From positions 7,743 to 71,742 of the forward strand of contig JAWXCF010000074.1 in NCBI GenBank assembly GCA_034440515.1: a stretch of DNA of 64,000 bases, read 5' to 3'. Below, piece by piece: positions 1-8,539 of this stretch (its first letter is position 1; each line of letters begins with the position of its first letter). The stretch is from JAWXCF01 sp034440515 (GTDB taxonomy: Bacteria; Bacteroidota; Bacteroidia; CAILMK01). The position numbers and the translations under genes are program-made. The notes under the pieces are model-generated. The model saw only the letters and a program-made list of their open reading frames with translations. It was not told where the DNA came from and searched no databases.

Positions 1-111
1 ACTAAAATAGACAGCCAACTCGAAACTACACAATTGATAAATAAAATGAGATTAATTGTTAAAAAGCTTGAAATATTGAGAGATAATTTGCACAATATTA
101 ATAATGTATAA
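1..111 (+). CDS. 3' end of an unidentified CDS (partial)
   Basis: A frame open from the first base runs 36 codons to TAA at 109-111. It encodes a polar stretch rich in Leu, Ile, Lys and Asn with heptad-like spacing, such as the coiled-coil tail of a longer protein. Its stop overlaps the ATG of the next gene (104) by 8 bases, an arrangement typical of co-transcribed genes, which is the main reason to think it is real. The family cannot be told from this fragment. Confidence 0.45.
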   Translation, partial: TKIDSQLETTQLINKMRLIVKKLEILRDNLHNINNV

Positions 112-1147
112 ATATTTTTTACTCATACTTTTTTCCCTATTCTTTGATAACGCTCAAGGGCAAATAAATATTAGAATGGTTGGCGACTGTATGATTGGAA
201 CCAGCTACCCATCAACTAAATGCCTACCACCTACAGACTCTAATATATTGGTGTATGCAACAGAGTACCTGAAAAATGCAGACATCACTTTTGGAAATTT
301 AGAAGGCTGTATTTACGATGAAGAAGGTGTTGTGAAAAAATGCAACGATCCGTCTAAGTGCTACGCTTTTAAAATTCCTAATCGTTATTCATTATATTTT
401 CAAAGTGCAGGTTTTGATGTATTAAACTTAGCTAATAATCATAGCGGTGATTTTGGACCTGATGCCAGACTTAATACAGTAAATACATTAAGCAGTTTAC
501 AAATAGGTAGTTGTGGACTATTGGATCATAAATGGTATGTTGTTACTGTAAAAAATAAGAAACTGGGGTTTATAGGTTTCTCTCCAAATTCTGGCACTTT
601 AGACATTAATGATATTCCTGCAGCTCAATATTTGGTAAAGCAATTAGATTCTATCTGCGATATAGTAATTGTTAGTTTGCACACAGGAGCAGAAGGCGGA
701 AAAGCATTGCACGTAAAAGATAGATATGAATTTTTCTATGGAGAAAATAGAGGAAATCCTGTAAAAGTAGCGCATAGCCTAATAGATGCAGGAGCAGATA
801 TGATAATAGGTCACGGACCTCACGTACCTAGAGCAATTGATTGTTATAAAGGTAAGTTTATAGCTTATAGTCTCGGAAATTTTGCAACCTTTAATAGATT
901 TAGTCTAAAAGGATATTCTAAATATGCGCCAATGATTGACATTTTAATTGATAATGATGGCAATATGGTAAAAGGAGAGATTCTTTCTTTTTTACAATAT
1001 GGTGAGGGAATTCCTATATATGACGACAATAATTTGGTAGCAAAACTTATAAGGAAATTAACTAAGGAAGACATAAAAAAGCCTGGATTAAAATTCCAAA
1101 CAAACGGTACATTTATACCTGTATTAAAAGCAAAAAAAATAAAATGA
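104..1147 (+). CDS. CapA/PgsA-family exported metallophosphatase-like protein
   Basis: 347 residues with an N-terminal signal peptide (cleavage probably after about residue 18, before QINIRMVGD). It shows the motif series of the bacterial CapA family (PGA_cap, calcineurin-like fold): GDCMIG near 27, NLEG near 64, LANNH near 108, SLHTGAEGG near 191, GHGPHVPR near 237 and YSLGNFA near 254. The conserved Asp, Asn and His residues fit a two-metal phosphoesterase site. Founding members act in poly-gamma-glutamate or capsule export, but most relatives have no proven substrate and no pgsBC partners are seen here. Its stop overlaps the dapA start by 4 bases (ATGA), so the two are probably translated together. 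Confidence 0.8.
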   Translation: MYKYFLLILFSLFFDNAQGQINIRMVGDCMIGTSYPSTKCLPPTDSNILVYATEYLKNADITFGNLEGCIYDEEGVVKKCNDPSKCYAFKIPNRYSLYFQSAGFDVLNLANNHSGDFGPDARLNTVNTLSSLQIGSCGLLDHKWYVVTVKNKKLGFIGFSPNSGTLDINDIPAAQYLVKQLDSICDIVIVSLHTGAEGGKALHVKDRYEFFYGENRGNPVKVAHSLIDAGADMIIGHGPHVPRAIDCYKGKFIAYSLGNFATFNRFSLKGYSKYAPMIDILIDNDGNMVKGEILSFLQYGEGIPIYDDNNLVAKLIRKLTKEDIKKPGLKFQTNGTFIPVLKAKKIK

Positions 1148-2043
1148 ACATCACTTCAGATATCATAAAAGGAACAGGAGTTGCGATAGTTACTCCATTT
1201 TTAAATGGGAATGTAGATCACGATTCCCTTTCAAAATTAATAAATCACGTTAACCAAGATGATGGTGTGGACTACATTGTGGTATTAGGGACAACAAGTG
1301 AAACTGTTACCCTAAATAAAGAAGAGAAGTCTGCTATTATAAATACCATAATTGAGGCGAATAATCATAGGGTACCTCTTGTGTTGGGTGCAGGTAGTAA
1401 TAATACCCATCAACTAATAGAAGAGATAAAGCTAATAGCAAAAGATGACTTTGTCGCAATACTTAGTGTGGCTCCTTATTACAACAAGCCAACACAATCT
1501 GGTTATTTGGCACATTACCAAGCAGTAGCAGATGCTTCAGCTTTACCAATAATACTCTATAATGTACCTAGTAGAACTGGCAGCAATATGTTGGCTGAAA
1601 CTACATTAGCTCTATCTGAACACAATAACATTATAGGAATGAAGGAAGCGTCTGGAAATATGGAACAGTCTATGACTATAGCTAAATACGCCCAGCCTGA
1701 ATTTGCACTAATCAGTGGAGATGATGCTCTAACATTGCCGCTTATGGCTTGCGGATATCACGGTGTAATAAGTGTGGTTGCCAACTCATTTCCAGTTCAA
1801 TTTTCTGAAATGGTTCGTGCCATAAAATCAGGTGATATATCTTCTGCTGCTAATATTCACTATGAATTATTCAGCTTTACCCAATTAATATTTCAAGAGG
1901 GTAATCCTGGTGGCATAAAGGCAGCTCTAAGTATTCAGAGACTTATAAACGAAGAGCTTAGATTGCCCCTTGTAAATGTAAGTGCCGCACTCAAAATGAA
2001 AATTGAAGCTGAAGTTATGAGTATAACAGGTAAATACAATTAA
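1144..2043 (+). CDS. dapA: 4-hydroxy-tetrahydrodipicolinate synthase
   Basis: 299 residues, the normal length for this TIM-barrel lyase, which condenses pyruvate with aspartate semialdehyde in the cytoplasm as the first committed step to diaminopimelate and lysine. Visible active-site residues are the Schiff-base lysine K167 in GMKEASG, Tyr139 and Arg144 in YNVPSRTG, the Thr pair at 50-51 in GTTSE (more often GTTGE), and Tyr112/113 in APYYNKP. It is the second gene of a tight pair with the CapA-like gene. Confidence is high because all catalytic positions are kept. Confidence 0.95.
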   Translation: MNITSDIIKGTGVAIVTPFLNGNVDHDSLSKLINHVNQDDGVDYIVVLGTTSETVTLNKEEKSAIINTIIEANNHRVPLVLGAGSNNTHQLIEEIKLIAKDDFVAILSVAPYYNKPTQSGYLAHYQAVADASALPIILYNVPSRTGSNMLAETTLALSEHNNIIGMKEASGNMEQSMTIAKYAQPEFALISGDDALTLPLMACGYHGVISVVANSFPVQFSEMVRAIKSGDISSAANIHYELFSFTQLIFQEGNPGGIKAALSIQRLINEELRLPLVNVSAALKMKIEAEVMSITGKYN

Positions 2044-2081
2044 TCTACCTGCTATACCCTAATTATATTGATCCTAATTAG

Positions 2082-3338
2082 TTATATTGATAAAACTTGC
2101 AATAACTTAGGATTTTTCTCAGCATATAAGCCTTTCTCTAGTTTGGCTTTGATTTCTATAAATGTATCTACAGTGTATTTTACATCTTCAAGTGAGTGAG
2201 AAGCCGTAGGTATTAACCTTAACATTATTTCACCACGTGGAATAACAGGATACACAACTGGAGAGCAAAATAAGTTATAATTTTCTCTAAGATCAATAAC
2301 TAAATTAATGGCTTCGTTTTCAGTTCCACTTAAGAAAACTGGAGTTACAGGTGTATTAGTTATGCCAATATTCATTCCATTTTCTCTTAGTCCAGACTGT
2401 AAAGCATTTACAATAGTCCACAACTGTGTACGTAATTCTGGTCTGCTTCTCAATATTTCTAAACGCTTTAAGTCACCAATTACCAAAGGCATTGGAAGTG
2501 ATTTTGCAAATATCTGCGAACGCATATTGTACCTTAGATAGTCAATTACCATTTTATCGCCTGCTACAAAAGCACCAATACTAGCCATAGATTTAGCAAA
2601 AGTGCTAAAGTATAGGTCAATACCATCTTGTGAATGTTGTTCTTCACCAGTACCAGCACCAGTTTCACCTAATGCACCAAATCCGTGTGCATCATCAACA
2701 AATAATCTGAAATCGTATTTCTTTTTAAGCTCTATTATTTCTTTAATTTTACCTTGGGTACCTCTCATTCCAAATACACCCTCAGTAATTACCAAGATAC
2801 CTCCAAGTTTGGCGTCAATCATTTTATTGGCGCGTTGCAATTGCTTTTCTAGAGATTCTATATCGTTATGAGAATAAGTAAATCTTTTACCTTGGTGCAA
2901 CCTTACTCCGTCTATAATACAAGCGTGTGACTCAGCATCATATATAACTATGTCGTGTCTAGACAACATACTATCTATAATAGATACACAACCTTGGTAA
3001 CCGTAATTAAGTAGGTAAGCACTTTCTTTCTGTACAAAGCTTGCTAATTCAACCTCTAACTGTTCGTGATAATCAGAGTTTCCACTCATCATTCTGGCAC
3101 CCATAGGGTAACCATTGCCAAATTGAGCTGCAGCCTCAGCATCTACTTTTCTCACCTCTGGGTCATTAGCTAAACCTAAATAATTGTTTAGACTCCACAC
3201 TAATTTTTCGCTGCCTCTAAACTTCATTCTCGGCCCTATTTCACCCTCTAATTTCGGGAATGTAAAATAACCATCTAGAGCCTCAGCATATTGACCTAGT
3301 GGTCCTTTATTTGTCTTTAATCTGTTGTAAATATCCAT
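2082..3338 (-). CDS. Alpha-oxoamine synthase (serine palmitoyltransferase / KBL-like, PLP enzyme)
   Basis: 418 residues of a fold-type I PLP enzyme in the group that joins an amino acid to an acyl-CoA with loss of CO2. The PLP lysine is K249 (STFAKSMASIG), the ring-stacking and Asp positions are in DDAHGFGALG (215-223), and a His sits in DAESHAC. The family includes glycine C-acetyltransferase, serine palmitoyltransferase, 8-amino-7-oxononanoate synthase and the cysteate acyltransferase of sulfonolipid synthesis. In Bacteroidota a protein of this length outside a biotin cluster most often makes sphingolipid or sulfonolipid bases. Sequence alone does not decide the amino acid used. It has its own promoter and no operon partner. 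Confidence 0.85.
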   Translation of the reverse strand: MDIYNRLKTNKGPLGQYAEALDGYFTFPKLEGEIGPRMKFRGSEKLVWSLNNYLGLANDPEVRKVDAEAAAQFGNGYPMGARMMSGNSDYHEQLEVELASFVQKESAYLLNYGYQGCVSIIDSMLSRHDIVIYDAESHACIIDGVRLHQGKRFTYSHNDIESLEKQLQRANKMIDAKLGGILVITEGVFGMRGTQGKIKEIIELKKKYDFRLFVDDAHGFGALGETGAGTGEEQHSQDGIDLYFSTFAKSMASIGAFVAGDKMVIDYLRYNMRSQIFAKSLPMPLVIGDLKRLEILRSRPELRTQLWTIVNALQSGLRENGMNIGITNTPVTPVFLSGTENEAINLVIDLRENYNLFCSPVVYPVIPRGEIMLRLIPTASHSLEDVKYTVDTFIEIKAKLEKGLYAEKNPKLLQVLSI

Positions 3339-3372
3339 AGTTTAACCTAATATATTTAGTCTTACTAATTGG

Positions 3373-3380
3373 CAAAAGTA
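3373..3380 (-). promoter_or_regulatory. -7 promoter element of the alpha-oxoamine synthase gene
   Basis: Reads TACTTTTG on the minus strand, a full match to the Bacteroidota -7 consensus TAnnTTTG. It predicts a leader of about 28 bases before the ATG at 3338. No clear TTG -33 element is seen at the usual spacing. Confidence 0.55.
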
Positions 3381-3454
3381 CGGCTAACTCACTTAATTAA
3401 AATTACGTGCGTATAATAAATGGAATATTTTATCCACCACAGCAAATATTATTT

Positions 3455-3462
3455 TAATTTTG
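3455..3462 (+). promoter_or_regulatory. -7 promoter element of bamD
   Basis: TAATTTTG matches TAnnTTTG. It overlaps the most upstream possible start codon of bamD (TTG at 3460), which argues that translation starts further on, at TTG 3478, about 15 bases after the element. Confidence 0.5.
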
Positions 3463-3477
3463 TACATTAATTCAACA

Positions 3478-4275
3478 TTGCAAATACGCCAGTTTTTCAT
3501 ATTATTTCTTAGTTTTCTTATTCTAATGTCTTGCGATCCTGTTCAAAAGATATTGAAAAGCGAAAACCCTGCTTATAAAGTTGCCGCAGCTGATAAATAC
3601 TTTGAACGAGGTAAATATTCTCAAGCTGCCCAAATATATGAAGATGTTCTAAAGTACTTTAGAGGTAGTCAACAGGCTGAAGATGTGTATTATAGAATGG
3701 CCTATTCCCATTTTAAAGAGGGGCAAAATGGATTATCACAAATTGAATTTAAGAATTTTCTAGAGAGTTACCCATTGAGTCTAAAAACAGAGGATGCTTT
3801 ATACTATTACGCACAAACCCTAGTTAACCAGTCACCTCAAGTAGATTTAGACCAATCGCCAACAGAATTGGCGATAAGTGGATTACTACTATTTGTGGAT
3901 AGATTTCCAGAAAGTAGCCATATTGAAGAAATTAATAAGACTATAGATAGACTTAGGGTAAAAGTTGAGACAAGAGAATATAACAATTCCCTGATATATT
4001 ACAAGATTTTAAACTACCGTGGTGCAGTTTATGCCCTTAGAAATTATTTAATTGATTATCCCGGAAGTAAAAATAGAGAATACGTAGAATATTTGATTGT
4101 AAAATCAAATTATGAATATGCTGAGAATTCTGTAAATGCAAAGAAAAATGAAAGGTATAACAACACCATTCAAGCATATATAGAGTTTGAAGAAAGATTT
4201 CCAAGTAGTAGCTATTTAATAGAGGCTAAGAAAGTAAAAGAATTGGCACAAGCCAGATTGCTTGAACTTAAATAA
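3478..4275 (+). CDS. bamD: Outer membrane assembly lipoprotein BamD
   Basis: About 265 residues from the TTG at 3478. The frame is open back to a TTG at 3460, but that codon lies inside the -7 promoter element. The N-terminus is a lipoprotein signal ending LILMSC with the lipid-bearing Cys, followed by TPR-type helical repeats (AADKYFERGKYSQAAQIYE, DVYYRMAYSHFKEG, and an ALRNYLIDYPGS region). BamD is the lipoprotein partner of BamA in folding beta-barrels into the outer membrane. The order bamD, rpoZ, coaBC, DUF4835, recN is a conserved Bacteroidota block, which supports the call. There is no ATG start in the signal region. Confidence 0.9.
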   Translation: MQIRQFFILFLSFLILMSCDPVQKILKSENPAYKVAAADKYFERGKYSQAAQIYEDVLKYFRGSQQAEDVYYRMAYSHFKEGQNGLSQIEFKNFLESYPLSLKTEDALYYYAQTLVNQSPQVDLDQSPTELAISGLLLFVDRFPESSHIEEINKTIDRLRVKVETREYNNSLIYYKILNYRGAVYALRNYLIDYPGSKNREYVEYLIVKSNYEYAENSVNAKKNERYNNTIQAYIEFEERFPSSSYLIEAKKVKELAQARLLELK

Positions 4276-4309
4276 AATACAAATAACTAAAAATAAGTAA
4301 CTTAATATA

Positions 4310-4642
4310 ATGAATATTCCATCATTTTTACCGACAGAGGTAACCAGTAGAGATTTAAGAGACATTGAAAATCCTACTGCAAATATTTACGAGTCTATAG
4401 TTGTGATATCTAAGCGTGCAAATCAAATTTCTGCTGAAATTAAAGAAGAATTGACTTCTAAATTAAGTGAATTTGCACCTGCTACAGATAACTTAGATGA
4501 GGTATTTGAAAATCGTGAGCAAATAGAAATAAGCACTTATTATGAAAAGTTGCCTAAAGCTAGCATCATTTCAACTGAAGAGTTTCTTGCAGATAAGACC
4601 TACTTTAGAAATCCGAATAAAGAAAGCCAGCAGGATTTCTAG
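4310..4642 (+). CDS. rpoZ: RNA polymerase omega subunit, Bacteroidota type
   Basis: 110 residues. The central part NIYESIVVISKRANQI with the following acidic helix is the omega-family core that helps assemble the beta-prime subunit. The protein is longer than the E. coli type in its C-terminal tail (YYEKLPKASIISTEEFLADK), as in other Bacteroidota. It lies 34 bases after bamD and 8 bases before coaC, the usual place for rpoZ in this phylum. Confidence 0.88.
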   Translation: MNIPSFLPTEVTSRDLRDIENPTANIYESIVVISKRANQISAEIKEELTSKLSEFAPATDNLDEVFENREQIEISTYYEKLPKASIISTEEFLADKTYFRNPNKESQQDF

Positions 4643-4650
4643 TATTCATT

Positions 4651-5181
4651 ATGAATATATTATTAGGTGTATGTGGTAGTATAGCTGCCTATAAGTCTGC
4701 ACAAATAGTTAGAGAGTTTATAAAAGCTAAAGATGAGGTGAAAGTCATTATGACCAAATCTAGCACAGACTTTATTACACCTCTTACTCTAAGCACCCTA
4801 AGTAAGAACCCTGTTTATACAGATATGTATAATAGTAAAACAGGTGAATGGGTAAATCACGTTCAATTAAGTGATTGGGCAGATGTGTATATTATTGCAC
4901 CATTGTCTGCAAATACACTAGCCAAATTGGCAGCCGGTCTATGCGATAATTTAATGATGGCAACATACTTAAGTTGCATTTGCCCTGTTGTAGTTGCTCC
5001 CGCTATGGATCGTGATATGTTTTTGCACGCGGCCACACAAAATAATTTAAAGACCATAGAGAGTTATGGGAATTTAATAATTCCACCAGAAGAAGGAGAA
5101 TTAGCTAGTGGATTGGTTGGTGTAGGTAGAATGGCAGAGCCTATAGATATATATGCATATATCAACAAATTATTTGTCTAA
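4651..5181 (+). CDS. coaC: Phosphopantothenoylcysteine decarboxylase half of a split CoaBC
   Basis: 176 residues covering the flavoprotein half of the usual ~400-residue CoaBC. It makes 4-phosphopantetheine on the way to coenzyme A. Visible features are the FMN-binding start GVCGSIAAYKS, the catalytic His in VNHVQLS (about 70), and SANTLAKLAAG. The substrate clamp reads PAMDRDM where the textbook motif is PxMNxxM, and the flap reads ELASGLVGVGRM with no Cys where many homologs have ACGxxGxGRM; I believe both are common in Bacteroidota but cannot check. It ends at TAA 5179-5181, exactly at the domain linker. The downstream half continues in the same frame. Confidence 0.85.
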   Translation: MNILLGVCGSIAAYKSAQIVREFIKAKDEVKVIMTKSSTDFITPLTLSTLSKNPVYTDMYNSKTGEWVNHVQLSDWADVYIIAPLSANTLAKLAAGLCDNLMMATYLSCICPVVVAPAMDRDMFLHAATQNNLKTIESYGNLIIPPEEGELASGLVGVGRMAEPIDIYAYINKLFV

Positions 5182-5187
5182 AGTATT

Positions 5188-5847
5188 GTGGGGCAGTTAT
5201 CTGAAAAACGGATTTTAATTACAGCTGGTCCTACACAAGAACCAATTGATCCTGTTCGCTATATTAGTAATAGAAGTTCAGGTAAAATGGGATTGGCGTT
5301 AGCCTATAGTGCCATTAGCTTAGGAGCAGAGGTAAAATTAATACTTGGTCCGATAGCAATTAAACCCGAAACTAATAATAAACTGAAAATTTACGATGTG
5401 GTAACTGCAGAAGAAATGTTAGCAAAGGTTAAGGAAACATTTAAAGATGCAGATTTGATTATAATGTCAGCAGCAGTAAGCGATTTTAAAGTAAGTGAGC
5501 AGTCTTTAGTAAAAATAAAAAAGTCATTTGAAGAAGATTCTATGACTTTACACTTAATAAAGAACCCAGACATACTAAAATGGTGTTCTGATAATAAGCA
5601 GTTCCATCAAATAGTTGTTGGATTTGCACTAGAGACTGATAATGCATTAATTAACGCTAAAAAAAAAATAAATAGAAAAGGTTGCGATTGGCTGGTTTTA
5701 AATACTTTGGAAAATGAAAAAGCAGGTTTTGCTCTTGATACAAACCATATAAGCATACTTAAAAAAACTGGTGAAGTATTTAACTTTACAGCAAAATCTA
5801 AAACTGATGTTGCAAGCGATATATTTCAGACGATATTAAATAATTAA
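5188..5847 (+). CDS. coaB: Phosphopantothenate-cysteine ligase half of a split CoaBC
   Basis: 219 residues from a GTG at 5188. It begins GQLSEKRILITAGPTQEP and keeps DPVRYISNRSSGKMG (nucleotide and phosphate binding), SAAVSDFKV and the KIKKS lysines of the CTP-dependent ligase. It is in the same reading frame as the upstream half, separated only by the stop TAA and two codons (AGT ATT). The pair is therefore either a coaBC interrupted by one nonsense change or a true two-gene form, as seen in some Firmicutes. Both halves are otherwise intact. The 49 bases before DUF4835 hold no clear promoter. Confidence 0.85.
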   Translation: MGQLSEKRILITAGPTQEPIDPVRYISNRSSGKMGLALAYSAISLGAEVKLILGPIAIKPETNNKLKIYDVVTAEEMLAKVKETFKDADLIIMSAAVSDFKVSEQSLVKIKKSFEEDSMTLHLIKNPDILKWCSDNKQFHQIVVGFALETDNALINAKKKINRKGCDWLVLNTLENEKAGFALDTNHISILKKTGEVFNFTAKSKTDVASDIFQTILNN

Positions 5848-5896
5848 AACTATAAGAAACATATTTACATTACTTTCACAGCGACACTGCGTAATT

Positions 5897-6805
5897 ATGC
5901 GACTCATTATAGTTTTTTCCCTTTTTTCATTCCTTTTTGCAGGTCAACTTTCTGCACAAGAGTTAAACTGTAAGGTACAGATACTTAATCCCCAAATTCA
6001 ATTGACTAATAAAGACATATTGATAAATTTGCAAGGAAGTATTATAGACTTTCTTAATACAAAACGCTGGACAAATGAGACCTACACTCCTGCTGAGAAA
6101 ATAGAATGTAACATACTAATAACCCTTACCGTAGCAGATCAAAATTCTGGTCAGTTGTCTGGCAGCATACAAGTTAGTGCCTCAAGACCTGTGTATGGTA
6201 CCAGTTACATTAGCAATTCATTCTTAATATTAGATAAAAACTTCAATATCAACTATCAAGCATCACAGCAATTGATATATACAGAAGGCGTATATAATAA
6301 TGAGTTGACTACCCTACTTGCATTTTATGCTTATACAATTATTGGTTATGATGCAGATACCTATACTGAATATGGCGGTACTCCATATTTTCAAAAGGCG
6401 ATGAATATAGTAAATAGTGCCCAAAGTTCTGGCGCTGATGGTTGGAATGCTCTTGAGAAGAATGAAAGGAATCGCTACCATATTGCATTTGATCTAAATA
6501 ATGAACAATACAGACCAATTCGCAAAGCTCTATACATTTATTATAGAAAAGGCTTGGACCTAATGGCAGAGGATAATGTAAAAGGTTTGCAAGCTGTGGT
6601 AGAGAGTGTACAGTTGTTAAAAGATAGCAGAAGGCAATTCCCAAATGTTGCAATAAATAAGATATTTTTTGAATCTAAGTGGTTAGAGATAATAGATTTG
6701 TTTACCCAGGCTGATCCTGAAATTAGATGTAAAGCCAGAACCTTACTTATGGAAACAGATATAGTAAATGCCAACAGATATGGGGATAGAATTCCAGCCT
6801 GCTAA
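5897..6805 (+). CDS. DUF4835 family periplasmic protein (PorD-like, T9SS-associated)
   Basis: 302 residues with a signal peptide ending AGQLSAQ (mature start near ELNCKVQI). The conserved opening 'LNCKVQILNPQIQLTNKDI' and the terminal Cys match the DUF4835 family, which sits between coaBC and recN in many Bacteroidota and which some annotations call the type IX secretion protein PorD. A direct role in secretion is known only by association. The position here supports the family call; the function is inferred. Confidence 0.78.
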   Translation: MRLIIVFSLFSFLFAGQLSAQELNCKVQILNPQIQLTNKDILINLQGSIIDFLNTKRWTNETYTPAEKIECNILITLTVADQNSGQLSGSIQVSASRPVYGTSYISNSFLILDKNFNINYQASQQLIYTEGVYNNELTTLLAFYAYTIIGYDADTYTEYGGTPYFQKAMNIVNSAQSSGADGWNALEKNERNRYHIAFDLNNEQYRPIRKALYIYYRKGLDLMAEDNVKGLQAVVESVQLLKDSRRQFPNVAINKIFFESKWLEIIDLFTQADPEIRCKARTLLMETDIVNANRYGDRIPAC

Positions 6806-6821
6806 GTCCTGAAATCAATTT

Positions 6822-8480
6822 ATGCTGTTAAGTCTAAAAATTCAGAATTACGCTTTAATTAAAGATTTAGAAATAGATTTTTCTTCTGGATTAATAACTA
6901 TAACAGGAGAAACAGGAGCGGGTAAATCAATCATAATTGGTGCAATTGGTTTACTATCTGGTAATAGGGCTGAAACTTCTGTAATGCGATATGCTGATAA
7001 AAAGTGTGTGGTGGAGGGTACTTTTAGTATTGCCAACTATAATTTACAAGGTATATTTTTAGAACACGACTTAGACTATGAGGAAATTTCCCTAATAAGA
7101 CGTGAAATATCTACAGGTGGCAGATCAAGATCATTTATTAATGATACACCTGTCAATCTGATAGTGCTTAAGGCAATCACCGACCAATTAATAGATGTGC
7201 ACAGTCAAAGGCATATAGCACAATTAATGGATATTAATTATCAAATAGAAATTGTTGATATATATGCAGGTAACGGGCATTTATTAGAGGAATATAAGTT
7301 GATATTGACAGAATTGAAAAAGACAAGTTTTGAACTTAGAAAACTTGAAGCTAGTACCTTAGAAGCAAAAAAGGAGCTAGATTATAACGAATTTCAGTAT
7401 AATGAATTATCTAAACTGAACATTCAGGATAAAGAGTTAGAACAGTTAGAAGAGGAGCAAACAACTCTTTCTAATGCAGGCAATATTCTTAATCAATTAA
7501 ATAGTATCAATGATAGCTTGGCAAATGATGAGCAGAGCATAATCAACCAATTGTCTCAAAACTTAAGGCTAAGCCAGAGTTTAGTAGGGATTAATTCAAA
7601 CTTAGCTGACATTTATAATCGAATTAACTCACAATGGCTTGAGTTAAAAGAATTGAATTCAGACATTAGCAATTACGCTGACTCAATTAATGCTGATGAT
7701 AATAAGTTGATTCTAATAGATGAACGACTGACCAATATTTATGCTTTATATCAAAAGCACCAAATTAATTCATTCGCTGAATACTTAGAGAAAATTCAGT
7801 ATTTCGAAGGGAAAATCAAACAGATAGAAAGTATTGACGATCAATTTATTGAACTAAAAGATAGTCAACGTGCCAGCAAGACGAAACTTGTTGCTTTAGC
7901 TGAGCGCTTGCACAGTACTCGTGAACATTCTGCTAAGCTTTTAAGTGAAGAGATGGTCACACGATTAAAGCAAATTGGAATACCAGACGCTCAAATACAA
8001 TTAGAATTTAGCCTAACTAAGGAAGTACGAGAAAATGGACTTGATAATTTAAAGTTTTTATTTTCTGCAAATAAAGGTATTGGTCTAGATGACGTTGTGA
8101 AAGTAGCTAGTGGAGGAGAAATGTCTAGGATAATGTTGGTGATAAAAGCAATATTGAGTGACAAAATCTCATTACCAACCATCATATTTGATGAAATAGA
8201 TACTGGCATATCAGGTACTGTAAGTGTAAAAGTAGGTGAAATGATGAAAAAAATGGCCATAGGTAAGCAAGTTTTTGCCATAACCCACCAACCGCAAGTA
8301 GCAGCAAAAGGAAATTCTCAATATCGGGTCTATAAAGACAGTACAGGTAACTCATCAGCTACCTATATCAAAGAGTTAAATGATAATGAGCGTATTATTG
8401 AAATTGCTAATATGATATCAGGTCAAGTAGATAATTTAGCTGCACAAGAAAGTGCTAGGCAATTATTAGCTGCTGTTTAG
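6822..8480 (+). CDS. recN: DNA repair protein RecN
   Basis: 552 residues, normal length. It is an SMC-like ATPase for double-strand break repair: Walker A GETGAGKS (K35), DVHSQRHIAQLMD, a long central coiled coil (about 165-390), the signature ASGGEMSR, Walker B IIFDEIDTGISG and a late ITHQPQVAAKG. It follows DUF4835 after 16 bases, so it is probably in the same transcript. There is no LexA-like box that I recognise in front. Confidence 0.95.
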   Translation: MLLSLKIQNYALIKDLEIDFSSGLITITGETGAGKSIIIGAIGLLSGNRAETSVMRYADKKCVVEGTFSIANYNLQGIFLEHDLDYEEISLIRREISTGGRSRSFINDTPVNLIVLKAITDQLIDVHSQRHIAQLMDINYQIEIVDIYAGNGHLLEEYKLILTELKKTSFELRKLEASTLEAKKELDYNEFQYNELSKLNIQDKELEQLEEEQTTLSNAGNILNQLNSINDSLANDEQSIINQLSQNLRLSQSLVGINSNLADIYNRINSQWLELKELNSDISNYADSINADDNKLILIDERLTNIYALYQKHQINSFAEYLEKIQYFEGKIKQIESIDDQFIELKDSQRASKTKLVALAERLHSTREHSAKLLSEEMVTRLKQIGIPDAQIQLEFSLTKEVRENGLDNLKFLFSANKGIGLDDVVKVASGGEMSRIMLVIKAILSDKISLPTIIFDEIDTGISGTVSVKVGEMMKKMAIGKQVFAITHQPQVAAKGNSQYRVYKDSTGNSSATYIKELNDNERIIEIANMISGQVDNLAAQESARQLLAAV

Positions 8481-8539
8481 TTTATTTGTAATTAACAGTT
8501 ATTTTTACCCCAATATCTTAATTCAATAAATATTTAATT

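Noticed and set aside
2063..2091. Short direct repeat TTATATTGAT (2063-2072 and 2082-2091) between dapA and the oxoamine synthase
   Set aside because: It is ten A/T-rich bases, has no hairpin and no T run, and is probably chance.
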